64,000 nt of DNA from Lachnospiraceae bacterium (GTDB taxonomy: Bacteria; Bacillota; Clostridia; Lachnospirales; Lachnospiraceae). Within the stretch, counting starts at the first letter, position 1. Every line of letters starts with the position of its first letter. Shown here piece by piece: positions 1 to 7,901 of this stretch. The stretch is from NCBI GenBank assembly GCA_024405115.1, contig JAKSPD010000001.1, positions 62,001-126,000 on the forward strand. The letters are read 5' to 3'. A program made the translations under genes and the position numbers. The notes under the pieces were generated by a model, which worked only from the letters and a program-made list of their open reading frames with translations, ran no database searches and had not been told where the DNA came from.

Positions 1-2612
1 GTATTTTTCTGCTGGTTTTTAAGAACTTCCGCCCACTTTTCCTTAAACTTCTCCTGGTTCACTACCTGGTACCGCTTAAGTCCCGTTCCGGTTACGTCCG
101 TTCCGTTTGAAACGCCCTCGAAATGGATGACAACGGAATCAGGCTGGTAAACCACTCTCTTACCGTGCCTTCTTACTTCAAAGGCAAGGTCTGAGTCCTC
201 ACAGTATGCAGGTGCAAAGCGGTCATCAAAACCGCCAATCTCATTCCAGAGCGAATGCCTTATGAGAATCGCTGCACCGGAAATGTAATCCACGTCCTTA
301 ACGTAGTTATACATGTATTTTTCAGGATCATCCAGGCGCCCGTAATTCCAGCCTGAAGCATCACTCCAGATTATTCCGCCTGCCTCCTGAAGCCTGCCGT
401 CAGGATAAATGAGCTTAGACCCGCACATTCCCACGGTTTCATCACGCTCCATGAGGGAAACGAGGCTCTTTAACCATCCGGGAGTAACCTTTGTGTCATT
501 ATTGAGGAAGAAGATGTATTCTCCCGCTGCCTCCTTAGCCGCATTATTGCAGTTTCTGAGGAACCCGAGATTCCCCTCAGTCTTTGCAATCTTAAGGTTG
601 ATTATCCAGCTGGCTATGTCCTTTGTTGCGTCCTTTGAGGCATCATCTGCAAGAATGATCTCATAGGGTGTTTCATTAAAATCAGTATTAGCCAGTATCG
701 AACGTATGCAGGCATATGTATACTGCACCTGGTTATATGCAGGAATGACTATTGAAACCAGCGGAGTTTCAGCTTCCGGTATCGTAAGGATGCCTCCTTC
801 AGAAAACTCTCCCCTTATTGCAAAATCACCCTTTATGAAGTTATGGCCTTCCTTAGTGAAATAACGCTTAAAGTATGTGCCCGGATGTAAAAGTGTTCCC
901 TTTGCATACTTAATGAGAAGCCTCTTTCTTGATCCGGCAGGTGCAAGCTTATCAATCCGGCGTATCATGCCGCGCTTAATACGGCTTAATACACCCTCAT
1001 GTTTTCTTAAATATGTAAGCTCTGCATCCCTTGACGCTATTTCCGCATCACGGGCCTTATTGATGTTTTCAATGTTTCTTATGTGCTGCTGTGAAAGGCG
1101 TTCAACCTCACGCTCTTTTGAAAGCGTTTCCTTTAATTCCTCCACTTCATCCTTAAGGCGGTGAATCTTATCCTCTGAAGCCTCTAAAAGTCTTTCTGAC
1201 TCCCTTATGTCGGAAATACTCTTTGAGCTCTTTAAATAACGGCCCTTAAATGAACCCTTTCCGCTTCCGTGTACTGAAAGCTGGAAGTCATCCTCCATCT
1301 CCTCAAACCCTGGAAGGTCCGCTTCTTTAATTCCAAATGACTTAAGAAAGCCCTGAAGATTTTCATAGGCATAAAGGCTTTCGTTGTGGTCCTCATAGAA
1401 ATAGCGGAGGATACGGTATTTCACGAAATCCTTCTCATAACCTTTTTCACCAGTCCACTCATAGTCCAAAAGCCTGTACTCACTGTCAGTAAGCATGCAG
1501 TTGTCAAAAAGTATGTCGAGGTTATGACAGTTTTCTTCATCACCCACGAGCATGCTCAGATACGTTTCTGTTTCTTTGGGAGCCTTTCCGTCCGTTATCT
1601 TTTCGGAGAGGATCTTTCCCAGACTCTTTCCATTAACATAATCAAATGAAGCCTCTGACCTTCCCTCGTCATTTTTCCCTAAATCCGGCTTCAGGATGGA
1701 GATTCCCCTGGGAAGTGTATCAGAAAGCAGGCTGTATTTTTCTGCAAAGCTTTCTATATGTTTATCAGAAAGAGGGGAAAGCGCGGCCTTTACCGCCTTT
1801 TCTCCCTTATAAATCATTGTCCTTATGGCATACTCGGGTTTTCTTTCCGTATTGAACCTTATGTAGTCAGGAAGTCTCTTAGACGCTTTAGAAAAAATAA
1901 GAAGATATGAGGGATAATACTTTTCCGCGACGGATGAATCTTCTGACAGCCTGTCATAAATTGCCTGTTCGTCACAGAGGGCATATCTGTCCTCTGTAAA
2001 GTTTTCGCTTATCCCACGGAAATCGCCTTTTACGGGTGGCATTTCCCTGCTCTTTATGTCCCTTGCAAAAGATGCATTGGGAAGGGGGAAATAAAGCTTC
2101 AGAGAAGTAAATCCATACTTATCCCTTAAACCTGAAAGCTCAGAAAGTGATGCGTAGCACTTTCCGTCCTCTCTTTTGGCACCGGTAAGATACTTTAATG
2201 CATCCTTATTCTCACGGACCATTATGAGGCTTCCGCCGTCCTTTAGGAAGTCTGCCGCATTAACGGCACCGGAAAAATCGATGACCACATCGTATTTACC
2301 ATCCGGGACCGTCCTGAAAAAATTAATCGTAAAGCCTGACTTTTCGGCACGTTTTTTTGCAGTGTCCAGTGAACCGTCATCAAGATCAAAAACGTCCCAG
2401 CTTAAAACGCGCATGGAAAGGGCATTAAACGCACCGTACTCTGCCCCCAGCTGAAGGACCCTGAAGTCCTTTTCAAACGGATACCATGAAATTATGTTTG
2501 TTCTCTCCGGACTTAAGGCATAAAAATACCTGCCGTCATTTTCCGACGCCAGTATTTCCTGTTCCTCCATTGATGAAAGCTTTTCAATTAAATCCGCACT
2601 TATATCAGTCAT
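1..2612 (-). CDS. Methyltransferase-like / coiled-coil / family 2 glycosyltransferase fusion (partial, 3' end outside window)
   Basis: About 870 residues are visible; the reading frame is still open at the left edge, so the C-terminus is missing. The start is the ATG at 2612, which overlaps the end of the ABC ATPase gene by 8 bases. Residues about 45-165 resemble a class I SAM-methyltransferase fold (VLQLGAEYGAF, then an acidic strand end VFDLDD). A region of about 300 residues of unclear fold follows, then a charged coiled coil at about 470-535. Residues about 612-845 are a GT-A family 2 glycosyltransferase: VSIVIPAYNQ, ADDAS, FLNNDTKV as the metal/nucleotide-binding stretch, and CEDSDLAFE as the probable catalytic acidic region. 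By family knowledge such proteins extend surface glycans in the cytoplasm before export; the adjoining Wzt-type ATPase supports that. Acceptor and sugar are unknown. Confidence 0.85.
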   Translation of the reverse strand, partial: MTDISADLIEKLSSMEEQEILASENDGRYFYALSPERTNIISWYPFEKDFRVLQLGAEYGAFNALSMRVLSWDVFDLDDGSLDTAKKRAEKSGFTINFFRTVPDGKYDVVIDFSGAVNAADFLKDGGSLIMVRENKDALKYLTGAKREDGKCYASLSELSGLRDKYGFTSLKLYFPLPNASFARDIKSREMPPVKGDFRGISENFTEDRYALCDEQAIYDRLSEDSSVAEKYYPSYLLIFSKASKRLPDYIRFNTERKPEYAIRTMIYKGEKAVKAALSPLSDKHIESFAEKYSLLSDTLPRGISILKPDLGKNDEGRSEASFDYVNGKSLGKILSEKITDGKAPKETETYLSMLVGDEENCHNLDILFDNCMLTDSEYRLLDYEWTGEKGYEKDFVKYRILRYFYEDHNESLYAYENLQGFLKSFGIKEADLPGFEEMEDDFQLSVHGSGKGSFKGRYLKSSKSISDIRESERLLEASEDKIHRLKDEVEELKETLSKEREVERLSQQHIRNIENINKARDAEIASRDAELTYLRKHEGVLSRIKRGMIRRIDKLAPAGSRKRLLIKYAKGTLLHPGTYFKRYFTKEGHNFIKGDFAIRGEFSEGGILTIPEAETPLVSIVIPAYNQVQYTYACIRSILANTDFNETPYEIILADDASKDATKDIASWIINLKIAKTEGNLGFLRNCNNAAKEAAGEYIFFLNNDTKVTPGWLKSLVSLMERDETVGMCGSKLIYPDGRLQEAGGIIWSDASGWNYGRLDDPEKYMYNYVKDVDYISGAAILIRHSLWNEIGGFDDRFAPAYCEDSDLAFEVRRHGKRVVYQPDSVVIHFEGVSNGTDVTGTGLKRYQVVNQEKFKEKWAEVLKNQQKN

Positions 2613-3906
2613 TACGTTTCTTTACCGCCTTAACAACTGAATTTGTATCATAAACCCCCACGGTGTTTTTATTTGAGATAACCGTAAGATTTAAAAGATC
2701 ATAAAGCCTGTGGTAAACGGTATGTTCGCCCTGTTCAAATCCTGTACAGCTCATGCTGATGAGGTATTCCCCTCCCTGAAGATCCATCTTCTGGGTAAAA
2801 GTAACCTCATACTCATCACCGCAAGTGACACGGCCGGTCACGACACCTTCAAACATAGTGTTTGTACCGGTAAGGTCATTTCCCTTTTTATCACGTATGG
2901 TGAATGTGAATATCGGGTCGTCGACCGTATCCTTAAACCTTATCTTTTCCTTTATGGTGAAGCTCTCGCCCTTTAAGACAAGGTTTGTGAGCTTATCCTG
3001 TTCATCTATGATTCCAAAATCATAGATCTCGGCTTTTCCGTTTCCGTATTCGTTGACGGAAGGGTTAACGTTCATCTGTGAACGCATGAGTGATGAGTCT
3101 GAGGTATCGGATACATTTACATCAGCGTCCTTCTTCTCATCACGCTCATTAAGCATCTCCTTAAGGACGTCCATCTGCCCTGCAAGGATCTTTTTATATA
3201 GGTCGACCATTTCCCCGGGTCTTCCCTCAGCCACCATCTCTCCCTTATTAAGGATAATTGCACGGTCACAGTATTTAAGTACTGAACTCATGTCATGCGT
3301 TACCATGAGTATAGTGGTTCCCTTTTTACGAAGCTCATCCATTCGGTGGTAGCACTTTGACTGAAAAAAAACATCACCCACGGAAAGGGCCTCATCCACG
3401 ATGAGGATCTCAGGATCAACATTTATCGCAAGTGCAAACGCAAGACGCACGAACATACCGGACGAATATGACTTAACCGGCTGGTATACAAAGTCCCCGA
3501 TGTCCGCAAACTCAAGGATGGACGGAAGCTTTTCATCCATCTCCTTTTTTGAAAAACCCATCATCGTGCCGTTCATGTATACATTTTCAATGCCTGTATA
3601 CTCCATGTTAAAGCCGGCACCCAGCTCTAAAAGTGCGGATATCTTTCCGTCAGAAGTCACGGTGCCGCCAGTGGGTGTAAGCACTCCCGTTATTATTTTA
3701 AGGATGGTTGATTTTCCTGAACCGTTAACACCGATTATGCCAAGCGACTCACCTTTTTTAACATCAAAAGAAACGCCTTTCAGGGCGTAGAAATCCTTAT
3801 GAAGGCTTCTGCCGCCTGGAAGGAGTGACTCCTTCAGACGGTCGACCGGTTTATTGTAAAGGCGGTATACTTTTGTGATGTCTTTTACTTCTATGGCATT
3901 TATCAT
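2605..3906 (-). CDS. Polysaccharide/teichoic-acid type ABC transporter ATP-binding protein with Wzt-like C-terminal domain
   Basis: A 433-residue ATPase. Walker A GVNGSGKST is at 59-67, the signature YSSGM at 147-151 and Walker B ILIVDE at 167-172, followed by the H-loop in VTHDMSS. The long linker before Walker A and the short YSSGM signature are typical of the Wzt/TagH/RfbB exporters of O-antigens and teichoic acids. Residues about 280-433 form a second, beta-rich domain like the Wzt carbohydrate-recognition domain, which in that family selects the capped glycan before export. The gene overlaps the 158-residue AIRS_C gene by 4 bases upstream and the glycosyltransferase by 8 bases downstream, so translation is probably coupled. 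The partner membrane permease (Wzm/TagG type) normally sits just upstream but is absent there; it may lie beyond the left edge. Confidence 0.9.
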   Translation of the reverse strand: MINAIEVKDITKVYRLYNKPVDRLKESLLPGGRSLHKDFYALKGVSFDVKKGESLGIIGVNGSGKSTILKIITGVLTPTGGTVTSDGKISALLELGAGFNMEYTGIENVYMNGTMMGFSKKEMDEKLPSILEFADIGDFVYQPVKSYSSGMFVRLAFALAINVDPEILIVDEALSVGDVFFQSKCYHRMDELRKKGTTILMVTHDMSSVLKYCDRAIILNKGEMVAEGRPGEMVDLYKKILAGQMDVLKEMLNERDEKKDADVNVSDTSDSSLMRSQMNVNPSVNEYGNGKAEIYDFGIIDEQDKLTNLVLKGESFTIKEKIRFKDTVDDPIFTFTIRDKKGNDLTGTNTMFEGVVTGRVTCGDEYEVTFTQKMDLQGGEYLISMSCTGFEQGEHTVYHRLYDLLNLTVISNKNTVGVYDTNSVVKAVKKRND

Positions 3907-4379
3907 GATTTTCTCAGATATGCTAGGGTTTCCCCGTCGGTCCTCTTTATTGCCGGACCCTTTTCGGTATGTCCTATCGTTACGGCATCAGGATATTCCT
4001 TAAGAAACCTCCCCATGTCACTGACGAGCCAGACCCTGCATCCTTTTGACTCCAGCCTGTATGGGTCAATTGAAAACATCTCACATATTTCTATGGTCTG
4101 CTGCCTTACGGGTATCGCCCTCTGGCTGAATTCCGCACCCAGCCTGTTTCTTTTTAAGATCCTCCACATGGCGCCAAAAACGCCTCCGTCCGCGGAGTCC
4201 TCAAAATCCGGTGCCACATCCGGGGAAAGAGCGGGTGGCTCAGCTTCTGAAAGTTCTTCTTCCAATACGCCAAAAAAGCTTTTTGGATATCTATCCAGAA
4301 GCTTTTTTCTACTTTCCTTATCCGTATATATCAACCGGCTGCCGGAATCACCGACATACCCTGTAACGACCAGTTCCAT
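3903..4379 (-). CDS. Stand-alone C-terminal domain of an AIR-synthase-related protein (AIRS_C)
   Basis: A 158-residue protein that aligns by eye with the C-terminal half of the AIR-synthase/HypE-like family. It has the entry strand VVTGYVGDSGSRL, the acidic-glycine segment DGGVFGAMWRIL and the family hallmark RQQTIEICEMFSIDPYRL followed by SKGC. Full-length relatives are about 330 residues and carry an N-terminal ATP-binding AIRS domain; that half is absent here. The start ATG at 4379 lies 10 bases after the stop of the small upstream peptide and has no good Shine-Dalgarno, which suggests translational coupling. It overlaps the ABC ATPase by 4 bases. In known family members the ATP site is built from both halves of a dimer, so activity as a kinase-like enzyme is doubtful. 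Function in a polysaccharide-export operon is unknown. Confidence 0.6.
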   Translation of the reverse strand: MELVVTGYVGDSGSRLIYTDKESRKKLLDRYPKSFFGVLEEELSEAEPPALSPDVAPDFEDSADGGVFGAMWRILKRNRLGAEFSQRAIPVRQQTIEICEMFSIDPYRLESKGCRVWLVSDMGRFLKEYPDAVTIGHTEKGPAIKRTDGETLAYLRKS

Positions 4380-4389
4380 GGTCCATAAA

Positions 4390-4485
4390 TCACTTAATAT
4401 ATGAAAGGCAGAGCGGGATGACCATCGCGATTACTAATACGATGGCAAGCACTGTGGCGAAAATTTTACGTGTTTTGTTGCTCAT
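4390..4485 (-). CDS. 31-residue single-pass membrane peptide, first gene of the polysaccharide operon
   Basis: A short frame of 31 codons plus TGA. It starts MSNKTRKIF, continues as one hydrophobic helix (about residues 9-28, rich in V, L, I and A) and ends SYIK. The basic N-terminus and hydrophobic core predict one transmembrane segment with the N-terminus in the cytoplasm. A strong ribosome binding site (GAGGAAG) sits about 8 bases before the ATG, and a sigma-A-like promoter lies 32-60 bases upstream (4517-4546), so this is very likely a real gene. Tiny Firmicute membrane proteins such as Prli42 have similar size and topology, but I do not see enough identity to name it. Confidence 0.65.
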   Translation of the reverse strand: MSNKTRKIFATVLAIVLVIAMVIPLCLSYIK

Positions 4486-4516
4486 TAAATATCTTCCTCA
4501 CGAAATTTCTAGAGGG

Positions 4517-4546
4517 ATTATAATGCTTAAATATGCCGTTTGGCAA
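4517..4546 (-). promoter_or_regulatory. Sigma-A-type promoter for the small-peptide/AIRS_C/ABC/GT operon
   Basis: On the minus strand TTGCCA (4546-4541), an 18-base spacer, then a perfect TATAAT (4522-4517). The start of transcription would be near 4510, leaving a leader of about 25 bases that contains the GAGGAAG ribosome binding site. It separates this operon from the phosphodiesterase gene just upstream. Confidence 0.7.
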
Positions 4547-4564
4547 CTTAATTGTTTATGAATT

Positions 4565-5866
4565 TCACTTAAGAATTCCCATCAGTGCATGTCCGTCGGT
4601 ATCCGGAAGGTCTAATCCGAGTATTGCGGCGTATGTGGGGGCGGTATCCGTTATGGGTGCCGCATCTATTACCGCACCCTTCCTGAACGAAGGCCCGAAG
4701 CCGATGAAAGTGGTCCACGGTCCCTTGTCGGGATGATGCCCGTGCTTTCCGCCCACATGACCTGTTTCATTCATGTATTCGCCTTCCCAGGCATTGTCAA
4801 AGTATGTGTGGCCGTCCGTTTCAAGAACAAAGTCAAAGTCTCCGAAAAGGTGCTCCTCTTCCTCAGTGTACTCCTTTGTATAGATGTCCTCGAATCCGCA
4901 GTCGCCCTCCTCTTTCTTATCCTTAAAGAGCTTAAATACCTTATCCTTTACCTGTGCCTTCTCATCGTCTGAAAGAGCACTGTTAATAACGACCTGTGCC
5001 GATGTTCCGGACTCAAATGACCAGGCCTTCCACGAAGTCACACCGCCATCCGGATCAGTTTCGATAAGTCCCGCATTCCTTAAAAGCACGTTAGGGCTTA
5101 CCCGGCGGTCAGTGTCTATCTGGCCGTGGTCAGCCGTGATCACAAAATCAGTCTCATAGAGTGAACCCGTAGCAGTTACGGCGCTTACGATCTCTCTCAT
5201 GAAATCCTCAAGCATGAGGACATTTTTTGTCACTGAATCATTGAAAACTCCGTACACATGACGCGCGCCGTCGATATTTCCCGTATGAAGCATGCTAAGG
5301 TCAGGTGAATATGCCCTTATGATGTCACATAACACATATGTATTGAACCAGCTTGACTCAGGCATCCTTCTCGGAACCCTCAGGTCTATGTGCTGAACCA
5401 CACATGATTCCAAAAGCCAGTCAGGTGTTCCGGTGTCCATCATCGCATCCAGAAATGCCTGCTTGTCTTCCTGCTTTTCCTTTCCGTAAGGCCATACCTC
5501 ATCAAGAAGATAGTCAATGTTTTTATGGTTTCCGGTTACAGGCCAGCCCACTGCCGCCGTACTGAGACCCGCCTCTTTGGCGGCATCAAATATGTCGCGG
5601 CATTTCACGATGTGGTTTTTAAAATTCCAGTCAGGATTTTTCACACCGGCCGTGTACTGAATGTTGTTCACAACGCCATGGCGGTCAACATAGTTACCGG
5701 TACGCATTGTTGTATGGTTGGGATAGGTAAGTGTGGGGTAAACGCTCCTTAAGCGCTTTACCATTGCTCCTTCCCTCATCATGTGCCCGATGACGGGCGT
5801 ATCCTTAAGTGTTTCTAGGTCCTCATACACAAGAGCATCAGCGGAAACAACAACAAGCTTTTTCAT
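4565..5866 (-). CDS. Type I phosphodiesterase/nucleotide pyrophosphatase (alkaline phosphatase superfamily)
   Basis: A 433-residue metal-dependent phosphodiesterase of the NPP group. The first metal aspartate is in VVVSADALVY (D10), the nucleophilic threonine in PTLTYPNHTTM (T47), and later ligands are in HTGNIDG, ITADHGQID and GKHGHHPD. These match the two-zinc site of nucleotide pyrophosphatase/phosphodiesterases. The N-terminus MKKLVVVSADAL enters the first core strand directly, so I see no cleavable signal peptide; relatives in Clostridia act on nucleotide or phospho-diesters inside the cell. It begins exactly next to the stop of nth (no gap), so it is co-transcribed with nth and tsaC. 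The natural substrate cannot be told from the sequence. Confidence 0.85.
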   Translation of the reverse strand: MKKLVVVSADALVYEDLETLKDTPVIGHMMREGAMVKRLRSVYPTLTYPNHTTMRTGNYVDRHGVVNNIQYTAGVKNPDWNFKNHIVKCRDIFDAAKEAGLSTAAVGWPVTGNHKNIDYLLDEVWPYGKEKQEDKQAFLDAMMDTGTPDWLLESCVVQHIDLRVPRRMPESSWFNTYVLCDIIRAYSPDLSMLHTGNIDGARHVYGVFNDSVTKNVLMLEDFMREIVSAVTATGSLYETDFVITADHGQIDTDRRVSPNVLLRNAGLIETDPDGGVTSWKAWSFESGTSAQVVINSALSDDEKAQVKDKVFKLFKDKKEEGDCGFEDIYTKEYTEEEEHLFGDFDFVLETDGHTYFDNAWEGEYMNETGHVGGKHGHHPDKGPWTTFIGFGPSFRKGAVIDAAPITDTAPTYAAILGLDLPDTDGHALMGILK

Positions 5867-6520
5867 TTAACTCTCCTTTTTTGCCGAAGGGCAGTATTCC
5901 CTAAGTATACAGCCGGAACATCTGGGCCTTCCCGATATGCAGGTGGATCTCCCAAGGTCAATAAGGTCAACATTCCATAAGATCCAGTGGTCCTTTGGAA
6001 GAATCTCCATGAGCCGGAACTCTGCCTTTACGGGATCATCCGTATCAGTTATGCCAAGCAGCCTGGATATCCTTTTAACGTGCGTATCCACCACTATGCT
6101 CGGTTCATGGAAGATATTGCCCCTGATGACATTGGCGGTCTTTCTTCCCACACCGGGAAGCGTGGTCAGTTCATCAATGTCACTCGGCATTTCACCGTTA
6201 TATTCCTCAAGGAGTCTCTGCGCGGCCCCTATGATGTTTTTAGCCTTATTATGATAAAACCCTGTGGATTTTATGTCATTTTCAAGCTCTGAAAGATCAG
6301 CACCGGCAAATGACATAAGTGTCGGATACTTCACAAAGAGGTCCTTTGTGACAAGGTTCACCCTGGCATCCGTGCACTGGGCGCTCATTATCGTGGCAAA
6401 CAGAAGCTGCCATGGGGTTTCATGCACAAGATGGCAGTATCCGTCCGTGCCGTACTCATTATCAAGCGCCTCGAGTATCTTCCTTACACGTTCATCTCTT
6501 TTTTTGACTGATTCCTTCAT
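5867..6520 (-). CDS. nth: Endonuclease III
   Basis: A 217-residue base-excision-repair DNA glycosylase/AP lyase that removes oxidised pyrimidines. It has the helix-hairpin-helix LPGVGRKTANV with the Schiff-base lysine K127, the catalytic aspartate in VVDTHVKR (D145), and a C-terminal [4Fe-4S] loop with cysteines 194, 201, 204 and 210 (C-x6-C-x2-C-x5-C). All features are intact and the length is normal. The start overlaps the end of tsaC by 4 bases (ATGA), indicating translational coupling; the phosphodiesterase follows with no gap. Confidence 0.95.
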   Translation of the reverse strand: MKESVKKRDERVRKILEALDNEYGTDGYCHLVHETPWQLLFATIMSAQCTDARVNLVTKDLFVKYPTLMSFAGADLSELENDIKSTGFYHNKAKNIIGAAQRLLEEYNGEMPSDIDELTTLPGVGRKTANVIRGNIFHEPSIVVDTHVKRISRLLGITDTDDPVKAEFRLMEILPKDHWILWNVDLIDLGRSTCISGRPRCSGCILREYCPSAKKES

Positions 6521-7614
6521 GTCTCAACAATCTGCCATCCGGCAGCCTTTTTAAGTCTGTTCATTATGGCAAGGAAAAGATCCTTTTCACCGAATCCCTC
6601 CGCAATAATTGAATCAACGCTGTCACTGTCAGTGTCACGAAGGACGGCAAAAAGATTCTTTGCTATCTCTCCGCTTTCGCCCTCACTTCCGAATGTTCTT
6701 ACGAGAACACCTTCCGGCAGATGCAACGCGTCCGCACATTCCCTCGTACATATGACCTCGACCTTTTTCCCTTCCACAGTCCATTCGGAGACCATGTCAT
6801 TTATGGCTTCGTAAACCTTTCTGACTTCATCCCCGCCATCCTTCTGCCTTACTACAGTAAGTGGGGCGCTTGGTGCATAGTGCCGGTACTTCATTCCCGG
6901 CGCTTTAGGTTTCTCGCCTTCATTTAAGGGCCTTACAACTGCCTTATCCCTCAGCGGTTCGTTTCCTAAAACCTCCGTGAGCATTTCCATGGTAACGGCT
7001 CCCGGGCGCAGAAGCGTCACCTCGCCTGACAGGTCAACGATTGTGGATTCCACCCCTATGTCACATGGTCCACCGTCAAGGATCAGGTCTATCCTTCCCA
7101 TCAGGTCCTCGATGCAGTGTTCGGCAGTCGTGGTGCTGGGCCTTCCCGAACGGTTTGCACTTGGTGCCGCAACCGGGACGCCTGAAAGCTCTATAAGCTT
7201 TGTCGCAACCGGATGGACCGGCATCCTCACAGCCACCGTGTCAAGGCCGCCCGTCGTCTCATGGGGAATCACGTCTGACTTGTCCATGACCATCGTCATG
7301 GGGCCCGGCCAGAACACCCGCGAAAGCTTGAGCGCATCCACGGGAACACTTTTAACAAGGGGATAAAGCTCATCCATGGATGAGATATGCACTATCAGCG
7401 GATTATCTGAAGGCCTCCCCTTTGCCGCATATATCCTCTTTGAAACATCAGGCCTCCTTGCATCTCCGCCCAGACCGTAAACGGTTTCTGTCGGAAACGC
7501 AACAAGACCGCCCTCTTTCAGTACAGCGGCGGCTTCCTTTATTTTTACCAGGTCCTCTTCCGAAATGATCCCGGTGTTTATATAGTCGTTAAGTTTTAAG
7601 ACTTCTGTTTCCAT
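6517..7614 (-). CDS. tsaC: L-threonylcarbamoyladenylate synthase (Sua5/YrdC/YwlC family)
   Basis: A 365-residue enzyme that makes threonylcarbamoyl-AMP from threonine, bicarbonate and ATP for the t6A37 modification of tRNAs reading ANN codons. The YrdC domain covers about residues 25-215 (AFPTETVYGLGGDA; KGRPSDNPLIVHI; AVRMPVHP; VPVAAPSANRSGRPS). The C-terminal Sua5 domain covers about 235-360 and follows the linker KAPGMKYRHYAP, so this is the long Sua5 form. The ATG at 7614 lies only a few bases after the U-tract of a terminator hairpin (7619-7650), and I see no good ribosome binding site; initiation may be weak or the real start slightly downstream. Confidence 0.92.
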   Translation of the reverse strand: METEVLKLNDYINTGIISEEDLVKIKEAAAVLKEGGLVAFPTETVYGLGGDARRPDVSKRIYAAKGRPSDNPLIVHISSMDELYPLVKSVPVDALKLSRVFWPGPMTMVMDKSDVIPHETTGGLDTVAVRMPVHPVATKLIELSGVPVAAPSANRSGRPSTTTAEHCIEDLMGRIDLILDGGPCDIGVESTIVDLSGEVTLLRPGAVTMEMLTEVLGNEPLRDKAVVRPLNEGEKPKAPGMKYRHYAPSAPLTVVRQKDGGDEVRKVYEAINDMVSEWTVEGKKVEVICTRECADALHLPEGVLVRTFGSEGESGEIAKNLFAVLRDTDSDSVDSIIAEGFGEKDLFLAIMNRLKKAAGWQIVET

Positions 7615-7618
7615 TACT

Positions 7619-7650
7619 TTTAAAAAGGTCAGGAGAATGATCCCCTGACC
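7619..7650 (-). terminator. Rho-independent terminator after the mecA-DUF1858 pair
   Basis: On the minus strand GGTCAGG pairs with CCTGACC (7650-7627, loop of 10) and is followed by TTTTT. It sits immediately in front of tsaC, so part of tsaC expression may come from read-through. Confidence 0.8.
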
Positions 7651-7679
7651 CGTAAAACGCTAACTTTTACCGCCGAGCC

Positions 7680-7880
7680 TTACTTGTCTGCAAGGATCTC
7701 GTTGATCTGTGAAACAAGAGTGTCACAGTCGATTCCATGAACCATGCAGGCTTCCTCAAGTGATTCAGCCTGTGAAGCGGGGCATCCGAGGCAGTGCATT
7801 CCGGCACGCATAAGGATGGGGGCAATGAGTTCATTCTCACGAAGAAGGTTACCGATTGTCATGTCTTTAGTAATTGTCAT
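7680..7880 (-). CDS. DUF1858 domain protein (hybrid-cluster-associated redox disulfide type)
   Basis: A 66-residue protein. It has the DUF1858 pattern: [21 protein letters not shown], then a CxxC pair (HCLGCPAS, Cys30 and Cys33), then EACMVHGID with further cysteines at 45 and 52. The same fold forms the N-terminal domain of ScdA/RIC iron-sulfur repair proteins, and stand-alone copies are common in anaerobes; the CxxC is presumed to do redox or metal chemistry. It lies 21 bases downstream of mecA and is followed by a terminator, so the two form a bicistron. Its role beside a ClpC adaptor is unknown. Confidence 0.85.
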   Translation of the reverse strand: MTITKDMTIGNLLRENELIAPILMRAGMHCLGCPASQAESLEEACMVHGIDCDTLVSQINEILADK

Positions 7881-7901
7881 TCTATATTCCTCACTTTTGG
7901 A

